Assembly: GCA_949130495.1 (NCBI GenBank)
Contig: CASBWL010000047.1
Coordinates: 1,302,001-1,366,000 of the forward strand
DNA from: Sambucus nigra
Taxonomy: Eukaryota > Streptophyta > Magnoliopsida > Dipsacales > Adoxaceae
Reading direction: 5' to 3'
Length of the DNA stretch: 64,000 nt
This document shows, piece after piece, positions 55,871-64,000 of this stretch. The notes under the pieces are model-generated. The model was not told where the DNA came from, did not search any database, and worked only from the letters and a program-made list of their open reading frames with translations. Position numbers and translations under genes: made by a program. Every line of letters begins with the position of its first letter. Position 1 is the first letter of the stretch.

Positions 55871-58740
55871 TCTGTCAAGAACTCAACTAAAATATTTTCC
55901 AGTTAAAATGTAAACTCGGGACCAATATCGTCGATAGATTAATTAAAAGTTGAGCACCCTAAACCATATGAGAATGATTGGGTTGGTGTTTTTTCTAGAG
56001 GAATGTTCAAGTAATGTCCTATAATTTTTACCATATGAGAGTTTATATAATTTGCATACTTCAATTTCAATTGGAAGGAATGGAAATTATTTGATAAATG
56101 CATCAAATTACTATTTCCCTTTTTTTTCTACGTCTTTTCCACATAAAAGTTTTTCTTAGCATCATTGTCTTGGAGGTTTTCTATATTTCTTAAGCACGAG
56201 GTATTGGGTATCAAAATTACATGCTTTATTATATAGAAATTATATTACTAAATAATTTAGTTTGGATTTGTTCGTACACCATTGATCAGTTGAATGAAAC
56301 CATTAAATTGTTATTAAATAATTATTGTAGACATAGTGGATGACTATCTTCTGTTACGGATATATTTGACATTTAATTAGGTGAGATATTAACCCAGATC
56401 ACACCCATTTTGTGGCTTAATATAATTTTTGTTGGGATAAAAAATAGTCGAACAAAAGAATTATTAACAATAAACAAAATAAAACTATAAATGTAGTGGA
56501 GTAGCAGTTCAGTAATTATAAAAGGAAGGGAACAACAAAGTAAAAAAGAATCATAGAAACAAACTACAAAAAAAAAATGAAACTTGCATCATTATTAAAA
56601 AAAAATATGCAATCTGAACTCAAACTACACACCAGTTGTCCCTCTAGGGACCGTCACAATTGCCTCAGACCATTCTTCAACACTCAAAGTTGATATCATC
56701 GAAGCGTCTACTTTGGACCGAGACAAGCAATATAAACTCAAGCCTTCTACTAAACCGAACAATACCTTGGAGAACACTGAGCGGAAGGATATTGTTGTGT
56801 TAGAGAAAAATAATCAGAATATGACTAAAACATTAGGTACAAATTTGCAATATAGTTAAATTGAAGAGCTGAAGAAGAATGTAGAGAAAGATGCAAAGGG
56901 GGGATCATCTGGTTCTCTAAGGCCAACCCAGTGTTCTGCACCCTCAGGTTCAAATTCGAGTTTGAAGGTTAGCCTTTTCGTCCATTCGGGACTAATAAAC
57001 CTGCTAGGCTATCAGATGAAACTTTAGGTGTTTTTGATCTAAAAGGAACTATGTACAAAAATGAAAGTAAAAGAAGGAACCAATAACAAAAATGAAATTA
57101 AAGAGATCCACCCTAGTGGGGATTCTTAAAAAAAACATCAAAACTTTGTTGATGAATTGCCCAGATCAAATATTAGATGTTATTGCCAGAAATTCCTACA
57201 TTGAATTTATTTGATACATCGTGATGCACAAGATAATTATCCATGTCTCAAGAAAAAAACAACAACGTTACAAATCTCATAACTGAGAGAGAATGGATGG
57301 TTTGTAATTACACACTTAACCCTTGCCATGATTTGGCTTGTAATTCCTAATATGAAAGAGGGGAAGAAAAATTCAAGAGTAAGAAGGACTTGAAGAGGGA
57401 AAAGTTGATATGTGAAAGATATTTTATATCGTTTAGACATAATGGATGGCTTGATGGATAAATCAAAGACACCCGATGCAATTAAAAAAGAGGAGGGAAA
57501 TGTGGAAAAAACGAAAAGGCCTTATTAAATTAAAGAAAGAGAAAGGAAGTGATACAGCTTTTGGCAATTGTAAAGTCAAGTGATAATAATAGTTAACATT
57601 AAATTTTCCTCATTAACCTCTAATACTATCGGATTAGAGGTATAATATAGATATTGTTTTTATAATCTAATATTTTATAGATATTAAACAACATGCGTAG
57701 TAGTAATCTACTTCAGCATATACTTCCAAATTCCAAATGGTTTAATTCTATGGGCAATATATAAAATACTTAATAGAAATAACATTTGGTCTTGTGGAGT
57801 AAAAACACTCTCTTAATCGAGAGGTGTTGGGGTTCAAAACATGTAGGATGCTCGCTTGGAGTATTTTATTCAAAAAACCCTATGGCGTATGTTTCAACGG
57901 GAAAGGTTAGCCCCACTTTGTGCCACTCGTCTTTAATAAATTATATATCTTCAATTGGAATTTCAAATTAAAGTTTTTTATTTAAAAAATCGAATACAAA
58001 ATAGTTACTAAGTATGCCATATAAGTAGTGTAAATATATTTAAGCTATTTTTAAAATCAATTACAAACGTGTTAAATATTTAAGAAGTCCAAAAAATAAT
58101 AAGTTTCCTATGTCACAATTTATATATATCATATGCGTTAATAAGTAGCGACATAAAAATTATATTTTGAAAATAGTGGATATGAATATTGGTTGTCATA
58201 GATAGTTAAATTTTAAAAACAAAAAAATAAATCTTATACATAACTAATTCCCTATTTTACACGTAAATATATATTTATTTCAAGATTGGATATTTACCAA
58301 AACCATTAAAAGTGAAATCTATTAAATGTGTTAATGCCATATGGTTGTATAAAGAAATATTATTTTAAAAAGTTAAAAAAAAATTATTGAAACCAGAAAA
58401 AGAAATTGAATTATAAGATAATTCAAAAAATATTAATTATACTTTTAATAAATAACGATAAAAAAGTAAAGTCATTAAAACCCATTTGTCTTCTTACTTG
58501 TATGAATTAATGAATAGGAAATAAGTGTTGACCCCTCGTTGCCAAAGTTGTATAAAGCTTTATATGTAGCTATCATTTCACATAATTGTGGATACATGGA
58601 TATTTTAATTTGTTAAGTAGTATAGTTTGTGGTATAGTTCTTGTCCAATGTCATTGCATAAACATCCGCAAATATCTTGTATACTTCAATCGTCAATAAG
58701 TAATCTTAATTAATAAATTGCACGTTTTAATCTCCACGTG
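55870..58740. other. Gene-poor interval with one coding-like relic
   Basis: Mostly AT-rich with no recognised gene. From about 56,625 to 56,857 the plus strand is open for some 75 codons with balanced composition (TPVVPLGTVTIASDHSS ... TKTLGTNLQYS), and coding-like sequence seems to continue to about 57,050 after a stop. I do not recognise it; a decayed retroelement or captured exon are both possible. Confidence 0.4.
57787..57890 (+). mobile_element. tRNA-related SINE-like sequence 2
   Basis: TGGTCTTGTGG (57,787-57,797) and GGTTCAAAAC (57,831-57,840), with CTCTCTTAATCGAGAG between. Related to 44,334-44,430, with flanks also alignable. Confidence 0.4.
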
Positions 58741-58744
58741 GGGC

Positions 58745-59147
58745 CATATATAAAAATAGTTAGCCCTTTTGCATTCTCTTAAATTTAATGCAGATGGGTG
58801 GACAACGTATACTGCAAGTTAACGTTTGAGAGAAATGTATGATTTGGAAAGCCAAAAGGTTATTCACAATTGAGTAAATCCCTTTATTTTGAAGCGGGAA
58901 TGACTATAGACGTCTTAGTGGGCACTCTTTTTTACCAAGGGCGTTATATATATATATTTTTTATTGATTCACTCCTATATTATTTGACAATTGATTAATT
59001 ATAACTTTTATTATCAAGACATTACACTTATTTTACTAACTTTAGATGCTACTTTACTAACGATTAGTTTTAAGCCCTGCGCTATCAGCGGATGTGTTAT
59101 AATTTTAATTGTAAAGTACATGTGCTATATATATATATATATATTAC
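58745..59147 (+). repeat. Tandem-unit fragment (promoter side only)
   Basis: Holds the sequence normally upstream of the Glu/Lys-rich ORF (TTAGCCCTTTTGCATTCTC, one block only) through the Helitron-like edge (here TTAG) and a TA tract. The ORF itself is absent. Confidence 0.65.
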
Positions 59148-60235
59148 TTTTTTTTTATAAGTAAATGATATATAAAACCAAACCGCTTAGGGGAGCGAAA
59201 CCCGTATACACGGAGTATACAACACAACCAATAGAAAGAAAAAAAATAAAAAATAAAAGGCCTCCACCAAAACACAACAACCACCTATGAGAACTCAAAG
59301 AAAACCACTAACTCAAGAAAAAAACTCTGAGGATGCCAACAAGCGCCTATGGATTCTACCACCCCCACCACACAACGAACCAAAAACAGCACAAAACACG
59401 AACAACCACCAGACAAACGATCCTAAAAAGAACCACAAAAAGTCGTCTATAACAAACCTGGACATGAAAGAGAAAGACCACGTACTCACACCAACCAGAG
59501 AAAAGACAATCCTGGACTCCACCAAAACAATAACCCCACCCGAAGCAAGCTAAGTGCAAAGAGTGGACAACTAAGACCTACGTCCTCCCATAACCACCTA
59601 GTTTCTCGAAAAGTAAACTCGCCTTACTCCCATTCCCCTCGAAGGTGACCCCTACCATCTTACTGAAACCTAAAAAATTCTCTGTCCATCCCATCGGGTC
59701 CTCTTCCCCTCTTCCCCCTTCCCCTCTCCAAACGCTTATTCCTGCCTAGATATTCCGATATCCACCCAAATTTTCGAATTAGTCAACTTTGTATAAACAA
59801 ATCCCTTTCTTCCTTCTCCGACTGCTTGAAAAGCATCCAAATCAACCTTCGAAATGTCATTTCCGTAATAATTACTTACACACTCACTAGCTACATCTTT
59901 AGCCATTTTTTTACCACAAATAACTATTGGTCGCTCTCCTGACTCCATACGAGCAATATTTTTGTTGACTAATCCCCACGCTTCCCAACCCCGACGACTC
60001 AACAAAGTGATCCGTATATACAATGTCTGCTCTCCCCACACCACTAGTTTCTCCATAATCAAAAAATGATTGGGCCCCTACTCTCTCACCACCCTCCACG
60101 GACTCCCTTCCGTGGGAACCCCCAAATTTAAATTAATTAGGGAAAATACCATTGTTTGGCACAAGAGTCAAAAGTGGCTTAGGAAAAGTAACCACCGTCG
60201 CTTCTGTCCCTATAAAATCTTTCACACTATCCACT
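59148..60235 (-). mobile_element. Poly(A)-tailed non-LTR retroposon remnant
   Basis: On the minus strand it ends in TATATATCATTTACTTAT followed by nine A (T run at 59,148-59,156), the style of plant LINE 3' ends, with TCCGTGTATACGGGTTTCGC shortly before. Upstream a coding-like frame (60,062-59,736, starting MIMEKLVVWGEQTLYIR and including ERPIVICGKKMAKDVASECV) could be part of a LINE ORF1 or of another retroposed mRNA; I cannot identify it. A further open piece (VDSVKDFIGTEATVVTF) lies near 60,230-60,130. No RT is present, so it is 5'-truncated. It interrupts unit-type sequence that resumes at 60,236. Confidence 0.5.
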
Positions 60236-61134
60236 TAATGTTTAATTGATCTGGGTCTGTGCCGCAAATCGATTTTAATTTTTTTTTATTTTCATAAAAG
60301 CTATTTTTTTAATAAAAGCTGTTTGATAAAAAAATCTTTTGCTTTTGTCAAAATAGTTTGTTTATTGTTAAAAACATATTTTTGCTAAAAAAAAAAATTT
60401 CTCTTTTGTTATTGTTGTGTCGTGTCACATGTATCGGTTGAGATATGCTGACATGACGTGTTCGATTGGTAATTGTCTTACGAATGTGGAGTCACGCTAG
60501 CGACAATAACCAGCGTCGCGATCGGCACAATACATTTTTTAAAAATATATATAGTTGTTGCCTTGTTAAAAAAAGAGGAAAAAGCAGTTTTAACGAAAAC
60601 CAATAAAAAATTAATAAAAAAAAATATTTTTAGAAAAATAAATTGTTTTGACAAGTTTAAACACACAAAAAAATAGTTTTTAAAACAAAAAAAATTGTTT
60701 GGCCGAAACATAAAAACACATTTTTTATCAAAGTAAAAAGAAAAAAAAGTTTTAGACATTTTAACATCAATTTTTATGTGTCAATCGCGACAATGGTTAT
60801 TGTTAGCATATAGCAACAAGTGATGTTAGCTTATTGCAACCGACACATATGACACGACATGACAAAAACGAAAGAAAAACATTTTTGTAGCAAAAAATGT
60901 ACTGAAGAATAAAAAACAATTTTGACAAAAACAAAAGGTTTTTTTTAAAGATAAAAACATTTTTCAAACTAGTTTTAAAACAAAAAATAGATTTTAGCGA
61001 GAAAAGAAGAGCAATTTTATCGAAAAAATAAATAATAGTTTTTATCAAAATAAAAAAAAAAAATTTAAATCGATTTGTTAGTGCCGCTAGCGCGATCCCA
61101 CATCCATTAAATAATGCGGATCCGTGCTAGCGGC
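60236..61134. mobile_element. Fold-back element (diverged copy, left tip lost)
   Basis: Aligns with 13,791-14,716 from the TTTAAT.GATCTGG landmark through both inner AATAACCAGCGTC-type motifs to GCGGATCCGTGCTAGCGG. The left outer tip is replaced by the retroposon. Confidence 0.65.
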
Positions 61135-61380
61135 AATAACTGTTGCCTACAACACGAACATGTCTAAAAGAAAAACGGCATAATGGGAACTCTTATTTAG
61201 GCAAAAATTATATCATTCGTATTATGTCGTATTTTAGTTGATTCGTGCCCATTTAAAAAAAAATCAGAATTTGTGTTGCCTCGTTTCATTTTTAATAGGT
61301 CGTATTAGTGTTAGGAAAAAAAAGTGAAGGTCATGTTCTGTTTTAATTGGTTCGTAATTGTGTTATATATATATATATAT

Positions 61381-64000
<2,620 letters not shown>

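Overview
This window reads as nuclear DNA of a flowering plant, probably a eudicot. It is AT-rich and packed with plant-type retrotransposons: long LTRs, a tRNA-Met primer-binding site, Ty3/gypsy gag-pol and Ty1/copia RT-RNase H. It also holds Helitron-type termini, a poly(A)-tailed retroposon and a retroposed piece of plant ketol-acid reductoisomerase. I see no rRNA, standard tRNA gene, CRISPR array or prokaryotic operon, and no intact gene of known function. The only recurring host-type reading frame encodes a small Glu/Lys/Asn-rich protein.

Left half (1-32,250): five head-to-tail copies of a repeat whose undisturbed length is about 5.2 kb, starting near 1, 12,260, 17,420, 19,760 and 27,690. 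A full copy carries, in order, a unique leader, a fold-back element of about 0.9 kb, a degenerate minisatellite, the Glu/Lys-rich ORF on the minus strand with a TATA box, and a 223-bp segment with a Helitron-like 3' terminus at each edge. Copies 1 and 3 have internal deletions. Copy 1 carries a complete 9,445-bp non-autonomous LTR retrotransposon (581-10,025, LTRs of 3,443 bp, duplication CAAAC). Copy 4 carries a 2.7-kb solo LTR inside the Glu/Lys-rich ORF. Copy 5 is cut by a truncated Ty3/gypsy element.

Middle (32,240-46,370): a gypsy remnant on the minus strand whose gag-pol stays in one frame but has many nonsense codons; a repeat-unit fragment; a probable 4-kb non-autonomous Helitron inserted in a (TA)n tract; a segment duplicated again at 61.4-64 kb; a tRNA-like SINE candidate; and a sixth unit fragment with the longest Glu/Lys-rich ORF.

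Right half (46,376-64,000): a solo LTR (46,376-50,062, duplication ATAAT) and a related truncated LTR (51,481-about 54,708), both minus strand, the latter fused to a Ty1/copia remnant. Then come a low-information stretch, a second SINE candidate, a poly(A) retroposon, another fold-back element and minisatellite, and the second copy of the duplicated segment, carrying the retroposed reductoisomerase fragment.

The most unusual signals lie inside the LTRs. (1) Clusters of perfect palindromes, all centred on TCGA, spaced about 21 bp or multiples; the palindrome differs between LTRs but is uniform within each. (2) An array of short hairpins whose arms covary within and between LTR copies. (3) A stem-loop with a conserved loop and covarying stem, found in LTRs and twice in the internal region of the non-autonomous element. 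I do not recognise any of these three from known LTR anatomy.
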